Below, one piece after another: positions 31,001-46,000 of a DNA stretch of 64,000 nucleotides. Made by a program: the position numbers and the translations under genes. The notes under the pieces are model-generated. The model did not search any database and was not told where the DNA came from. It was given only the letters and a program-made list of their open reading frames with translations. Source of the stretch: Dendrolimus kikuchii (Eukaryota; Arthropoda; Insecta; Lepidoptera; Lasiocampidae); assembly GCA_019925095.2 (NCBI GenBank), contig CM034406.1, positions 11,899,388 to 11,963,387 on the forward strand, given 5' to 3'. How positions within the stretch are numbered: position 1 is the first letter of the stretch; each line of letters begins with the position of its first letter.

Positions 31001-34000
31001 ATCTGCAGACAGACACACATATTGTATATCACCAAATTAAGCAAGTCACGCTTGTGTTATGGGTAATATAACTCTGAGATCGATCTTAATCACCCAGACT
31101 ATAGTAAATAACGGAGAAAATTGGATTCCGAAATTTACCATACCAGGAATCGAACCCGGAGCCTCTGCGTTGCCGTGAGGTTGGCCGGCAAAGTTTTCAC
31201 CCGCTCAACTACAAGGTGGTTGGAAGGATTATATTGGACAATTGTATAGTTTACCCTATTTAAATTCAGTTCATACTTAGAATAATAATAACCACCTATA
31301 AAAGTCCCACTGCTGGGCTTGGATTTCCCATTTATAAGAGAACGAACAGTATCCGCCACACTTGTCCGAAGCGGAATAGCGGAATTCGACACGTCGGTTA
31401 TCTTGATGTGCAGATTTCATCACGATGTTTTCCTTTACCGTTAGAACTTGTTAATTGTAACAATATGCACATTAAGTCAGAAAGCTGTCTTTTTTTACTG
31501 CACGAGTTCAGCGGACAGGCAGGCGACCCATCTGATGGAAAGCGGTTACCAGCGAAGCTAAGTCCTACATGTCTAAGTGGCGCCACAAGTCAATGTCCTC
31601 TCTTTTTCTGATGGTTTATTATTCAAGATATCTTTTCATTTTTTACTGAACTATTGTTATCACCCAGTATTCTTCTTTCATCTATACTAATATTATAAAG
31701 AGGTACAGTTTGTGAGTTTGTGAAGTTGTCGGAGTTAATCTCTGGATATACTAAACTGATTTAAAAAAATATACTGTTAGAAAGCTACGTTAATAGGGAG
31801 TGTCACAGGCTATATAACATGACGCTAGATACCACGGGAGCGGGACAGAGCGCGGGTGAAACCGCGCCGGGCCGTTAATAATAAATATACTAACAGATAT
31901 AATATTATAATAGTTAATAATAAAACTTACTTCCTTCAAGTATTGACGATTTTATGTTCCCTCTTTGTATAAAAGATAAGAAATGCGTATTGGGGTCTAC
32001 TTTCTCCTTCGCCTGAAATAAAAGGTAAACAAAGATTTAAAAAGACATAAGTGTAAATCAGGGATGTCGTGAAGCTCCTTAACCATAACCGAAACCATCG
32101 AATATCCGAAATAAAAAATCTATCCGAAACCGTGATTGAATCTAATATAAGGTTCGAATAACTTCGTATAAACGCGGGGTCTAAAATTTAGAGAAAGAAA
32201 GATTTTTTTAAATTTATTTAGGGCAACGTACAATTACACTACTAAGAAAATTCAGTAAAAAAATGTAAACTATAAATAAATATTACTTGTGGCGCAACCA
32301 GCGATGTTGCCCACAACTATAATAAGAAAAAAAAATCAGTCTGTAAGTCAGTCAGTTATTACCTAGAGAATTACGAATTAATTTTATAAGATTTGGTACA
32401 CAGTCGTCAATAGATGTGAAATTCACTACAGTACTTAACTAATATCTGTTAATATTTTCTTAAGTTTTCGCGACTTGTATACATAATTATTAATATCTGT
32501 TAGTGATGGGTAACAGGTACATCCATTGACACCTCTATAATTTTCTTTTTGTACAAAAAAGCGGTTAGAAAAAATATGTCAGCTTCTGTCTTCCTATATT
32601 AATTGCCAGGAAAGCGACAATACAAGGATGTAGAAATAATGTATACATGCATGTTTATGATTAAATTCAATATGTTGTACACCGCATTTGCTACAAATGA
32701 GGTCGGCAATTCAGCATAAAGCTGTGTCGGAGTTTCCTCCAGCACGATTTTTAGTGCCGACCCCGCCTCATTCATTAATATTTGACTCATCACCACAGTA
32801 AATGTAAAAGGTAACTAAGTAACAGTAAATGTATAAAGACAGTAACACAGTATATGAATCATAAAACAGATATAACAAATACGCGCACAGAAAATAAAAA
32901 GAATCATTATCCTATATCATAAAAAAAAAAACATGAAAATATATACGAATACAGAACTATAATAACTATAATACCAACCAGTACGGTAATCAGTAATCTT
33001 ATTACTATTAATTGAATCAAATAAATAAAATAAAAAGAAATAATCAATTCATTGAAAAGCCTTCAAATCCCTGAAAATATAGAAATGATTCTCATCTAGA
33101 CTCTTTGATAAAGAAAAGTTTTTCGGTAGTTTTTACATTTAAGAATAGGTGGATGTTTGCGTAAACATCCAGCCATTCTCACAAGTTTTCACTTTAAAAG
33201 CATTTTAAACTAACACTATATAGAATAATAATAATATTTTCTCTCTTTCATATCACCTTTTCGCAAAAAAATTTTAAGTAAATTAATCAATTAATAAAAT
33301 CGACTTCTATTAAACGGTATTATTGTTGGAACCCTGCCAATTTGTTCAAGATATTAAGAAAATCTTAAAAGTTTTTATTTTGTAGCCGCACAATAATAAC
33401 ATTATCACAATATCATTTTGCAGAAGATTGCATGATGAAAGAATGACTAAACAGATATACAATGCAAAAGTGGATGGATACAGAAGTCGTGGAAGGCCAC
33501 GACACACCTTCCATGATCAAATTGATCGTGTACTAGCAGAAGGTGATGTCAGGAACCTTAAGAACAGACGAGCGTGCATGACAAGAGTTATGAATGTCAA
33601 AGAAGCAAGTGAGGTGTGTAAGAGGTTTTAAGAGAGATATTTAAGAATAAGCCTAAATGGCGCTCTGTTGTTCGTGCCTACCCCGCAAGGGAACTGGCGT
33701 GAAGTTATGTATGTATGTACAATATCATATTATCATCATCATTGTATGGCTAGAAAATATAAAAAAACTAATAAGATATCTTAACGACACCTGATTGGAA
33801 CCAAGTCTCGAAGACCATGGATATTATTATATTTGAGAGCATATTTAACTGCAACTAGGGCTTTTTTGTGGGGGCACGCAGTGCCCTTTTAGGAAATTTC
33901 TAAAATATTGAATAATTGCCATAAAACTGAAAAAAACGAAGCAACAACAAAAAAATTATGGAATTACAATTTTCGAGAATTAGCGTGCCCCCAAAAAAGA

Positions 34001-37000
34001 AGTGACAAAAAAAGGCCTAACTGCACCTAAGTTAGAAATTATATAATAAATGATATACAGCGGTCAGCATTTTTCGTTTCGTTTACACTTTTTTAATCTA
34101 ATCCCTTCCGCCGAGTAACGTGCTTAAAGGAATTTCTTCCAATATAATATTAAGATTTCTCAATGTTTTGAATAATTTATAAGCTTTCATCAATAGTATA
34201 GTTTACCCTATATGGTAACAATAAAAAAACTTACAAATTCAATAAACGAGTCTACGAGTAAGTCGCCAAGAGCACATTCACCATACACACAGTCTTCATA
34301 ATTCAGAGTGGTAGTAGTTTCACCGACTTTGATATTTTCAGCATCACGTACCAATTTAGCGTAGGGCTCTAACTTTGTTTTCATGTCTTCATCTGCAAAA
34401 AAAAAAGCCATTCAGTGCACGAACAACAAAAGATTCCGTGGACTTGAGAAACGTACACACACACAACGACGAATGTTTATAATAGCAGCCCATAAACGTC
34501 CCACTGTTGGGCTGGATCTCCCACTGTTGGGGAACGGACAGCAGCATATCCGCCACGCTTGTCCAAGGCAGCTTGACGGTTTTGACACCTCGGATATCTT
34601 GATGTTCAGGTTTCATCACGATGTTTTCCTTCGCCGTAGTTAGCACGTGGTAATGATAACAATATATTTTATGCACATTAGGTCATAAAATTGCCTAAGC
34701 GGTACATGGGTTCCGGCCAGGATTTGAACCCGCGTCCTTTGAGTTGATGGACGCGTGCGCTAGCCATTACGCTACCAAAACTTACACAACGAATGTACAT
34801 GCTCCGTTCTTCTTCTAATTTACGAATAATTAAAATGGCTTTGGAAGAAGAGGTAGACTCATGACTTCCAATAAGTAATCTGTTAAGATTTTGAAATAAA
34901 TACATTCATTTTCATTTTCAAACACTACATACATAACTTCACGCCAGTTCCCTTGCGGGGTAGGCACGAACAACAGAGTGCCATTTAGGCTTATTCTTAC
35001 ACACCTCACTTGCCTCTTTGACATTCATAACTCTTGTCATGCAAGCTCGTCTGTTCTTAAGGCTCCTGACATCACCTTCTGCTAGTACATGATCAATTTG
35101 ATCATGGAAGGTGTGTCGTGGCCTTCCACGACTTCTGCATCCATCCACTTTTGCATTGTATATCTGTTTAGTCATTCTTTCATCATGCATTCTTTCCACA
35201 TGCCCGAACCACCGGAGCATTCCATTCATTTTCAAACACTGCAGATACAAAACCCAAAAAAGGGTTTTAATAAAAAAAAACGCCATATCTTTTATTTTGA
35301 GAATAATAACTCATCGTTCAGGACCACTCCTTATCCACATAAGACATCATAAAATTGGCAGACATCGATAAAATAGGCAACAAAGTTGTTTCATTAATCG
35401 TTTTGTATACGTTGATAACATCATTTGTTATTTCTAAAACCAACCTCATATATTATTGTTCTAGGGTCTAATATTATGTGCATGAAGGTGCTACCTACAT
35501 AACTCTTTCATTCATTAATGTCTTTAATTGTTATTATAACACACAAAGAAAGTTTATAAAATAAAATTTGTCACCTATATACAGCATTCTGTAGCAATGA
35601 TTCTTGTTCTATTAATCTGTATTATGCTCCATAAATATATGTCCTTGACTGTTGACATACTTATACTCCTCATAACTTTGATAATATTATATATATTTAT
35701 GAATTACAAACTGACCTTTAAACCCTAATAGAATCACTATTTATTTACAGAGTTCTTGTTTAGACAGTTATCTTATTTGGGGTTCTACTACTACAACTTC
35801 AAATTTGACATAAATTTCATAGGAGTCAAAAATGTAATTTTTTTACCAATGGTAAGATTGGACAGTAACATAAATAAACCCGGCATTAGACGTGTTATAA
35901 TTGAGGTCTGAACTCAGAATAGCTAAAACTAATTGTTTACGTACGTATTAATAAATATTTTGTACCTATTGTAATTTAATATGATGGCTCGGGCATTAAT
36001 AACACAAGGTACTTAAATACCCTTGGAATGCTGGACTTTTTTTCGTTAAATGAGGTAAACAAAAATATTATTATAAAAATATTTAAAGAAACGCTTCAGT
36101 TCAATCCTTCATTATTCACAAGAAACGTAACTAGTGGAAAACTTTGGGAATTCGGTAAATGTGGGCATGCTACATGAGGGTAGCTAAAAAATTTACGACA
36201 CAAAATGTTGTGTCGCTCACATTGCAGGTTTTAATTTAATATTATTAATCGACTAAACATTACTAAGACTTTTTATATAAAGCTTTAAACTTCTAACAAA
36301 TTACATATATAAAAAAATATTTTAAATAAAATAAAAGGACAAAACTATAGACAAATGACCTTGGGTATCTTCTTAGTTCTGTAAGGTTTAAAACTAGTTC
36401 CTAGTATAGGTACTTACCGATATATGTATATTAAATATCCATAAGTATAGCATATAAAATCCTTGCAAGAATTTCAATTTACATTAGCAAAATCTATAAT
36501 GACAATCTCAAGATAATACTAGATTAACCTAATACTATATTTACAATCCTAAAATGTTTAAAAAAATTAAAAGTCTAGTAATGCAAATATTCTTTGTCGC
36601 TAACCTTCTTCTATAGATCTGTTCAAAAATATAGGTCCTCCTTCCCAATTAACATATTCTCCATTGTAATCGAAATAAATCGATAAGTTGCCCATATATT
36701 TGGTGAATGCTGACGCTTGCACGATTAACACCTGTAACGTAAAAACCTATAATACTACAAAATTCTAAACATTCCGTGTTCTTACACTGTACCTTGTGGG
36801 GTTTAAGTAAGTTGTGTATGGTGTATCAATGATGTTACCCCTTTGGATGAGGGTGACGCACCACTGGTCCAGGGCCCTATCGCCGCGGGAGCTAGGCTCA
36901 ACCGCTAGAGGGGAGTGTTGTATTCTAAATGTTATTATTGCTTAATTAATTTAACATTAAACTGAAAACTATGTATAGAGAAATCTTAAGTGCTACATGA

Positions 37001-40000
37001 TAATATTTGTAACCTATGTAATATTCTGAACATATTCGTATATGCATCTCCGAAGGTTTTCCGTTTTCTGTATTGACAGATTTTGTCACGTACATGGACA
37101 ACTCAGTTACAACTTTGCTAATTATGTAGCAATAAATTATTTCATGTATGTGATGTAAAAAAGTTATTAAAAAAACGTCTGGAATAGCTATATGAACGAC
37201 GGTGAACACGAATTTTTTTTTCTATTTCTTGACTGTTTATTAATCCTGTAATAATACAATGGTTGATATAAAAATTATCGTGTAATAAATAAAGCAATTG
37301 CTGATCATGCAATAATACAATTGCTATTCCTATTATTATAATAATGTTATTATACCAATTCTCTCCGAAATTGAATTTGAATAAGTTTATTTTTACTTTT
37401 TCATTTATTCCATCGAAAATGTTTTAGTTTTAAATATAATAATAATAAAACGATAAAAAGCGAAAAAAGAACGTGTGACGAATATGTGACGGCATCTAAG
37501 CATTTCGTTCGTACAATATATGAAACAGAATCAAAATGCAATTCTGATCATCACATCTTCCAATGACCGAGTCAGAGGCTGGCAACGCTGCCGCTTCAGC
37601 TGAGGACGTCAAACGGCGCAAATATGGAGCCTTAGGAAGGGGTTACATATTTGTGCCGTTTGGGGTTGAAACATTAGGCTCGTGGGGTCCGTCGGCAAAA
37701 AGTTTCTTTAAAGACATATACATAAGAAACTCTTTGACACTACCCGTGATCAGAAGGCTGGCTCATTTTGTGCACAACAAATAAGTATTGCCATACAGCG
37801 TGGCAATGCAGCCAGCCTTCTGGGCACGCTCCCCGTTGGCAATGATCTGCTACATAATGTGTTTTAGTTTCAATGTCTTTGGTTTTTTATTTTTTATTAT
37901 TATTAAACTGCAAATTAAAAATGCAATTTTGTAGCTTTGAGATAAACTACATATTTTCACAAGCAATTAAATTTTTACCTTGTGTTTGTGATCGGCAGTC
38001 GTCTCGATGAATACTGGGTAAGGCCCTTCAACGGTTTCATTGCTTGGCGAAGGGCCGTTCCACAATAAAGAGTGACTGTGGCCTCCAACTATTACATCTA
38101 TGTATTGGCCGTAATCTCTAGCTATCTCTCTGGAATATTATTTAATACGTTATTATAATTAATTAACATAGTATTACATTACAACAAAATTTAATTTACA
38201 CATCCCCGAGCACTACGAAGCTGTTTTCAAAGTCTAAAATGCAAACCAGCCAAATTTTTTGGTTATATCCAGTTAAAAAAAAAATTTGGTAATCGCGCTG
38301 CTCGAATGGAAAGTACCTCGCCACTTACATATTTGTTGCTGTGGAAGTGGCCATAATTATAAAGAGTTTAAAACTTTGTTTTGTAGAGCGGAGGTTTTTT
38401 TTTAATTTTTAAGACAACGTAAGGAGCCTAAAGAAACTAAAACGAAAATTTTGTTTCAACAAAATCTGTTTAATAGTTGTGAGTTCCGTAGGCGAAATGC
38501 AAAAATAGTGCTGGTTACAAGGACTGACATACACTTAGTAATTTTTGACATATATTCTTCTGTCAGAGCTAATTTTTTGTGCCGTTCGCTGTTGGTAAGT
38601 ATGAATCATGGGTTTCAAGATCTTGATAGATTATGAAGAGCTTAAGAAGCGCCTGATCTACTCCACAGCTAATCAAAGAGGTAAAGGCTTGTCCACATGA
38701 TTACGTCACGACATCGTCAACGTCAAACGATGCGGTGTCGCGGCGCGGTGCATTGACATGACGTGCTAATGCACGCTTTTATTTCAGGCGGGAGAAATGC
38801 ATTTCGCACATATCGGGTCCTTTGCTAGGTATTAGACCATAGTGGATCATAGAGGCATTCCACTGAGGGCAATCCAAACAGTAATCGACCGGCTTGTGTG
38901 GGCTTATACCCCACTAAAACCACCCTCATCCCATGTGCTCCACGCTTATGGCAGAAAGAGCGTGAGACTTAGAACGTAGTTACGCCCACGCTGATCCTAG
39001 CGCATCAGTGCTTGAGAATGCCCCGGGAAGCAGTGCAAACTCACTTCGTTAACAGGGGTGAAGACTCCTCTGCTCCCTAGATGCTAGAGGGCCCCTGCAA
39101 CGGTATTTCAAGGAGGGAAGTCATGCGCATATCTGCGCCTCCGGGCTCCCGGCTGACGCCGGTGCCCATGAGGAGGCGCATGAGTACGCGCACTTCCACT
39201 TCTCTTCCTGTGCTAATGCACGGTACAGCAACGTCGCCGCGGAACGACGCGTCGGACGTCGTCGAAAGCCATAAGTGCCTAATGCGCTCGCTCAGTGCAA
39301 AGAGTACATTGTATATACAAGATTGACGTTTCATTGTCCTAGCTATTAGTGTGCAGAAAAATTACAGAAATTATTGCAGGAGCAGTCTTGTGCGGTCCAT
39401 ATCTATAAAGAGGCTACACTATTTCATAGGTTCGTAAGTAAAAACAAAAAATCTCCGCTTTCGCAGATTCACATCACGAACATGACAAGTATGTACGTCA
39501 CAAGTTAAGGGGGAGGAAGAGGGTTAAAGAAGTATAACAATGTGTGACGAGGAGTCGCAGGGGTCCAAAAATTCGTGACGTCACATTTCAATATCTAATA
39601 TATTTAAGCTAATTACGGAACTGCTGTTTTATTTCAATAATTTCTTGATGTCAAATTGCTAAATTAGAGTGATGTCACACTAGGGCTGACCCTCACGAAT
39701 GTAACCAGCTGTGATAAGGAAAATCAAAAATTTGTGAGACGTAATTTGCGGACAACCCTCTAAATACACATCAATTTCAAAAAACGATTCTCCAATAGGC
39801 CGCTCCCTCGGTATGGTGATGGAAATACGAATATATAAAAGAAACAACTACTTAACAATCTGTACAACTATTTTTGTAAAACAATATTTTACTTAAAAAT
39901 TGTTTTGAAATTAAAAGCAATTCTATTCAAGTATTACATTAAACTTAACAAATAGAATTACTTTAAATTTAAAATGTGTTTTAGTCAATGAATTCTTGCG

Positions 40001-43000
40001 TTAAACAAATGTTAAGTAAGGCTGCGTGTAATACAGTTCTGAAGAAATTTGCAATCAATAGAAGCCCATTTACTGACACACGACATACAAACAGGAGTCA
40101 CTCCATAACTCACTTGTCAATCGAAAAGCCGCAGTGTGATAACAAAACAATAATATCCACGCCTTTCTGGGTCAAAGCCAAAGCTTCTCGTCTGGTCGCT
40201 TCGCGTGGATCAGTGAATTCCACATTACCGGCCGATGATAAAGTCTGGAAACCATTAGATATGCATATTTATTTCTTAGTACAATGAAGAAATTTATAAA
40301 TAATCTAATACCATAAAATAAAACTTAACTTATTAGTATTGTATTCTACCCATAGTCCCTCGAAACTATAAGTAGAATACTGAGCCTAGATCACCGTCTT
40401 CTATGGGTAAGGTGCCCAGAAGGCTGGCTACGTTTTCTTGCTGGATCCCCATACTGATCCGTTGCCCAAGGTAAGCACCAGCCTTCTGATCACGTGGAGA
40501 GTCAATGAGTCGTTTTGATAAATTTTGGTAGAAGCTCATGGCCTCAAGACCCTACGGTTCAAGCGTCTCGACAGCAAACGGTTCCATCATATAACTCTCA
40601 CTGAGGGTTGCATATTTGCGCCGCTTGAGTAATTCAGCTATTTCCGCCGCCGAACTGGCTGATCTAGATATACATTAATAATAATATCAATTCTTAAACC
40701 TTCCGATGATAGGGAACTATATATATAACGAAGGGATTATATAGGGAACAAATGTCTAGCCACTGTTGGCAAAGTTTATAGTTTTATTTTATTTTCTTCA
40801 CGTCCTTGACAATGAACGGACTATCGTGAATTGGTGTATATACATATAGATATAATTTAGATACCGAGGATGACAATAATTAGTTATGATATTAGTGTGG
40901 TGAGTTGGTTGTTACAAATGAGTCGTCTTGGGCTTACCATAGTGACAAGTTTGTAAAAACCAACAAACGCACGGGTATCATAGAACGTTGTTCAACACAT
41001 TAGCGAGAACCCAGTACAATAGGTAAGGAAATAAACATAAATATGAATATCAGTCGGAGAGTCCCAACAATTTTTGTCGTTTCTAGAAATAAAATAGCGC
41101 GCATTTGTAAAAGGCGTCACATGCGCGTGGTCAAAATCAGAACTACATCTTTTTTCTCATTTTCACTATAGTATTGAAGTGAGACAAAGGTCATCAATAG
41201 CGCTTCCAAGGAAGTTCGATTATTCAGCTTATTTAATCTCGTCATGTGAAACTCCTTGGTGTAATTCTTATGTTTTTTGTTCATCTAAGTACCTATTTTA
41301 TAGCACGATTCGTTGTCTGGTGCGTAATTTTTAACTTTCGATCAATGTATACAGGCTTCGCAAATGCTTATTTTTAGCAAATAAGTTGAAAAAGGAGTCT
41401 TTTTACAGTTACAGAACAGTACCCGGAACGAGTATGAAAGGCGGGCTATGATTATTGAAAACCACTACAAGATTGGGCCAGCAATGCACTCTTGTCGGGT
41501 TCTTTATCGAAGGGGGGAGGGGTCGGTTGCTGAATTATCTAAACTCTTCGGTGTGCATATTAATAATTTGTAGATTTTTGTATATATAGAAATAAGTAAT
41601 AATTACAACAACAATTTCTCGTCTAATTTCATACGCCCTCTACTGTGGTCGAGCCTAGCTCCAGCGGCGATGGGGCCATAGGCTCTCGCTTAATAGTGCA
41701 TCATCCCATCCAACGGGGTAATGAACATATACGCATCACACAACATAAAGCACCCCCAGAGACAACATACTCCTCTAGAGAAATCCCTTTATAAAAATAT
41801 AAAGATAAATAAAATGTGATAGTTACTTTGGGATAACGTATTGACAAATGAACCGATAGAGCAATCGCAATATCAAACAGATTTACACGATCACATTAGG
41901 TAAATACAATAACATTTAATTATATTACAACAATAATGTTTTAACATAGATAATTTTGACAACGAAAGTCATTTTGCGCAAAGGTATACAAAACATGGCA
42001 CCAAGGTTACTCTTACTGACGAACCGTAACGCTTTATTACACAGTGTATTGAGACGCTTACGAATTGGTACAGATATATTACGCAATCAAAGAACCTATT
42101 ACGACAAATGACAAAAAGACAACCAGTGTTGCGACTACCGTCGTCTATGGACGTTTGCAACACCAAATCAAACCTTTACCGCTATTTTATTGGAAGCAAC
42201 ATTTGGAGCTAAGTATATTTCTTGTTGCAAAGGTATTTTAAACTATTATATTGTTTTAAGGTGAAGGTGATGTCAGGAGCCTTAAGAACAGACAACGAGT
42301 GTGCATGACAAGAGTTATGAATGTCAAAGAAGCAAATGAGGTGTGTAAGAATAAGCCTAAATGGCACTCTGTTGTTAGTGGCTACCCCGCAAGGGAACTG
42401 GTGTGAAGTTATGTATGTATATTGTTTTAAAAAGTTTTAGTTAAATTAGACCCTACTGAATCAAAAAGTGAGCTCCAAATGTCGCTTACGATAAAATGGC
42501 GCTAAAGGCTCGAAATGTGCTATAAATACGCCGTCCAGTTCGAAAAGAGACTTGGCCACTAATATCGATAGACAAATGAAGGTTTTGCTATTGTGACGTT
42601 CTCTAGGCCAGGGGTGGTAGCCAACCCGATGGGCAAATACCCTATCACCTCGCTGTGGGTTGTTTTCTCGCCTCTTACGACAGGCCACTTGGCTGCAAGA
42701 AACTGTATTCTTACTCCGTTCCTGCACGGAAATAGTATTACTGTGTTTTTTCTTTTTTTTTTTCTTTTGTTGGACCACAGCAGATACTAAACGGCTACCG
42801 TCGCCTATATATAATATATACGCTGTCCATTTCGAAAAGGGAACAGGAACCAGGCCAATACCGAACACAAATGAAGGTTATTATGGCGATATGCTCTAAA
42901 CCGAGGGTGGTAGGGATTCCGAATTTCGGTAAACGTAGTGTAAGACCGCCTTCAGCCCCGTCGACTGATGACCTGCGCATACAGTGCAATTTATTTATTA

Positions 43001-46000
43001 TTCTGTTACTAATATAACCTTCATGAACCAACCCAGTAAACACTGGTTCGACGAAAATGAAGAAATTGCTGAAAATAAATGGATGTGCAAGGCAAAGACA
43101 ACCCTATCAATTCATTCAAAATATTAAGAAATTCCAGTAAGACGTCATAAATCCTTTCTTTTTTTGTTTTCACTTCGTTGTACATTCTTAAAAGCTATTA
43201 AAGCTTACACGTTGAGAATTCTAAGAAATAATAGGGATGTTGTGAGGAGGCAATGTCTATTTTGCAAATATATGCATCCGGTCAGTCGGGCCTGAGTTAT
43301 TTGAATTTCAACTGCCATCGAGGCGTTACCTAGTTTACTTTCAGAATGACTATCTTATAACGACGGACTTTGCGCGATTTATGTCATTACCATTTTCTAC
43401 TTTTTACGGTTTGAATTTCTTGTATTCGGTTGTATTTGTAATGTGAATTACGTGTACATACTTCGAATAAATTTTGTGATAACTTCAACGGCATTTTAAA
43501 TTCATATCTCACAAATTCGTAACACTACAATTTACCCTAATACTCTACAACATCGTTTCTCAATCTGGGGTTCGCAACCGTGGAAGTGGTCGAGTTTGTT
43601 AAAAAATAAGACCTACATATAAATAAAGCGTAAAAATATTATTATAATTTGTAGGTCGCAATACTTTTTACTTAACATTTTAGTTTTTTCGTGAGTCATG
43701 ACATAAAAATCATTAAGAAACGAAATGCTTTACAAGTTAGCAACTATTAATAACATTGCCATTTATCTTACCTTTGTATCGGTAGTAATTAACCCAATGA
43801 TTCCAATCTTCCTCCCTTTCCTTTCCACGACAATGTGAGGTTTGAACAAGCCTTTCAACGATTCTTCTTTGCTTACATCCATGTTAGCCGCGACAACAGG
43901 CGCTTTAAGCGCTGCAAGGTACGGCGCTAAACCTTCTGGACCGTCGTCAAATTCGTGATTCCCAATGGCCTGTAAAAAAGCATAGCATATTTTCCTTTAA
44001 CTAAAGATTAACGGCCTTACTCATAAAAATCTCGTTAAGAAACGATTAATAATCAATGAATATCTTTTTCACTTATAAACATGTATTAATTACCTGTTGT
44101 TTACCTAAGAGGAGAACAGATAAACGAAATTTGAATGATGAACGTAGGTGGTACCCAAAATATTCGATTAAAGAGGAGTTTATGGGTAAGGTTTTCACTA
44201 ATCAGTTGCTGAGCAGTTTCTTTAAATTTAACAAAGGATTATAAGTAAGGCCATAAATCTTAATCTCCTTTTAATCGATTATCGCATAAACACTATTAGA
44301 CTTTCAACAAACTTTATATAATTTATGTTTGAAAACAAATTAGTCAGAACTAGAATTAATTTAAATTGAAAATAAATGTATGAACCTCCTTATTCACATT
44401 ACTTATACGAGGCTTATAGGTTCGTTAAGAAACGCTCGGACGACGGAAGGCACAGGGTTTTAGTGGTTATTCTCGGCGTCGACCGTGCTAAGGCATATAT
44501 CTTCGCCGGGTGAGTCCCGCACGCTGACCGCGGACTCCCCACGCAGCTGATGGTACGAAAATGGATTTTCCCATGGAAAAGCAAAAAGAAAAAAGAGGTT
44601 CCTCAAGAAACAGTTTAAAGAAGTGTTATTCATAATAGCAATCTAAATGCAACTATGAATAACACTTTGTTTAACGAGCCCATTAACTTCGTATAACTAT
44701 TATATGAGGAATAGTAAGGGTAACTTTAATTTTTATACTGATATTAATTTCGAACTAGAATATGCCTGCGACCTCGTCCACGTTTGATTTGAAATTCCCG
44801 CGCGATTCCGGGACACAAAGTACCGCAGCATTTAAAAAATAATACAAGCTATTTTAGTCTAAACTTTGTTGGAATAAACTAATTTTTATGCACCCGAACG
44901 ACTACATATCTCTCCCGAGAAAATTTCTGCCTGATTCCCGGGATAAAAGAAGTATCACCATATTTTATTACATAAAATTTGCTATCGACCATATTGGAAT
45001 TCGATTTTCTTCAATTTGGCTATTTTAAATAGTTCCCAGAAAATTTTCCGCGGTATTCCCAGGATAAAAAGTAACGCAGATTTTAAATCTAGAAATTTGC
45101 TGTCGATCAGCTAAAACCGCTTCGAAATCAGCAGAGTAGTTTTTACGTGAATCCCGAACAATTAAACAGACCAACAAACACATAAGAACTCTTAAAAAAA
45201 TGCATCTTGTTATCCGTTGTTTATATAATGTATTGCAGTTACTTTTTTTAATAGCTTCAATGTACAGACATGGCATTTTAAGAATGTTATCATATTATAG
45301 ATAAGATGGCCTAAAATAGCGGACGTTATGACGTTCACAAACATCTTATACAATTTGCAATATTTACAGCAACACAACCCTAAAAATAACTTTAAAGAAT
45401 TAAACTTATTTTTACATAATCATTATACAAGTTGGATGAAATTCTACTAGGTTTTTTCTTCTAGGTTCTTTCATCAAAACAAAGGAGAGGAAAAACCTGG
45501 TGTTCTCTAAAAATGTATTTCTTGTATTCTAGTGCAATGATATTAATATTTTCTTAATGATATTAGTTTAATAATTTTATTTTTTATTGCAGCAGTTCAG
45601 CAGACAGGCAGACGGCCCACTTGATGGAGAGCGGTTACCATCGCCTATGGACATTTGCAACACCAAAGGTGCCACAAATGCGCTGCTGCTCTCGTAAGGG
45701 AGACTGGAACCTGGTCACTAATGCCGGAACAAAACTCAAGGTTGTTATGGCGACATACTTTAGACCAGGAGTGGTAGCCATCCAGTCGAGCAAATGCCCT
45801 ACCACCTGGCTGTGGGTTGTTTTGTCACCTCTTACGACAGGCCGCCCAGCTGCAGGAAATTGTATTCTTTCTCCGTTCCTGCACGGATAAAATAATATCA
45901 GCAAGATAATATAATAATATCAGCCCATAAATATCCCACTGCCGGGCTCGGGCCTCCCATTATAGGGGGAACGGACAGTATACCCGCCACGCTTGTCCAA

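Noticed and set aside
39988..40287. 99-codon plus-strand frame
   Set aside because: Antisense shadow of gene 2 exon 4, whose splice sites, phase and motifs are clear.
42461..42899. Overlapping frames up to 135 codons on both strands
   Set aside because: By-products of repeat family A, as are 45621-45904 and 49744-50044.
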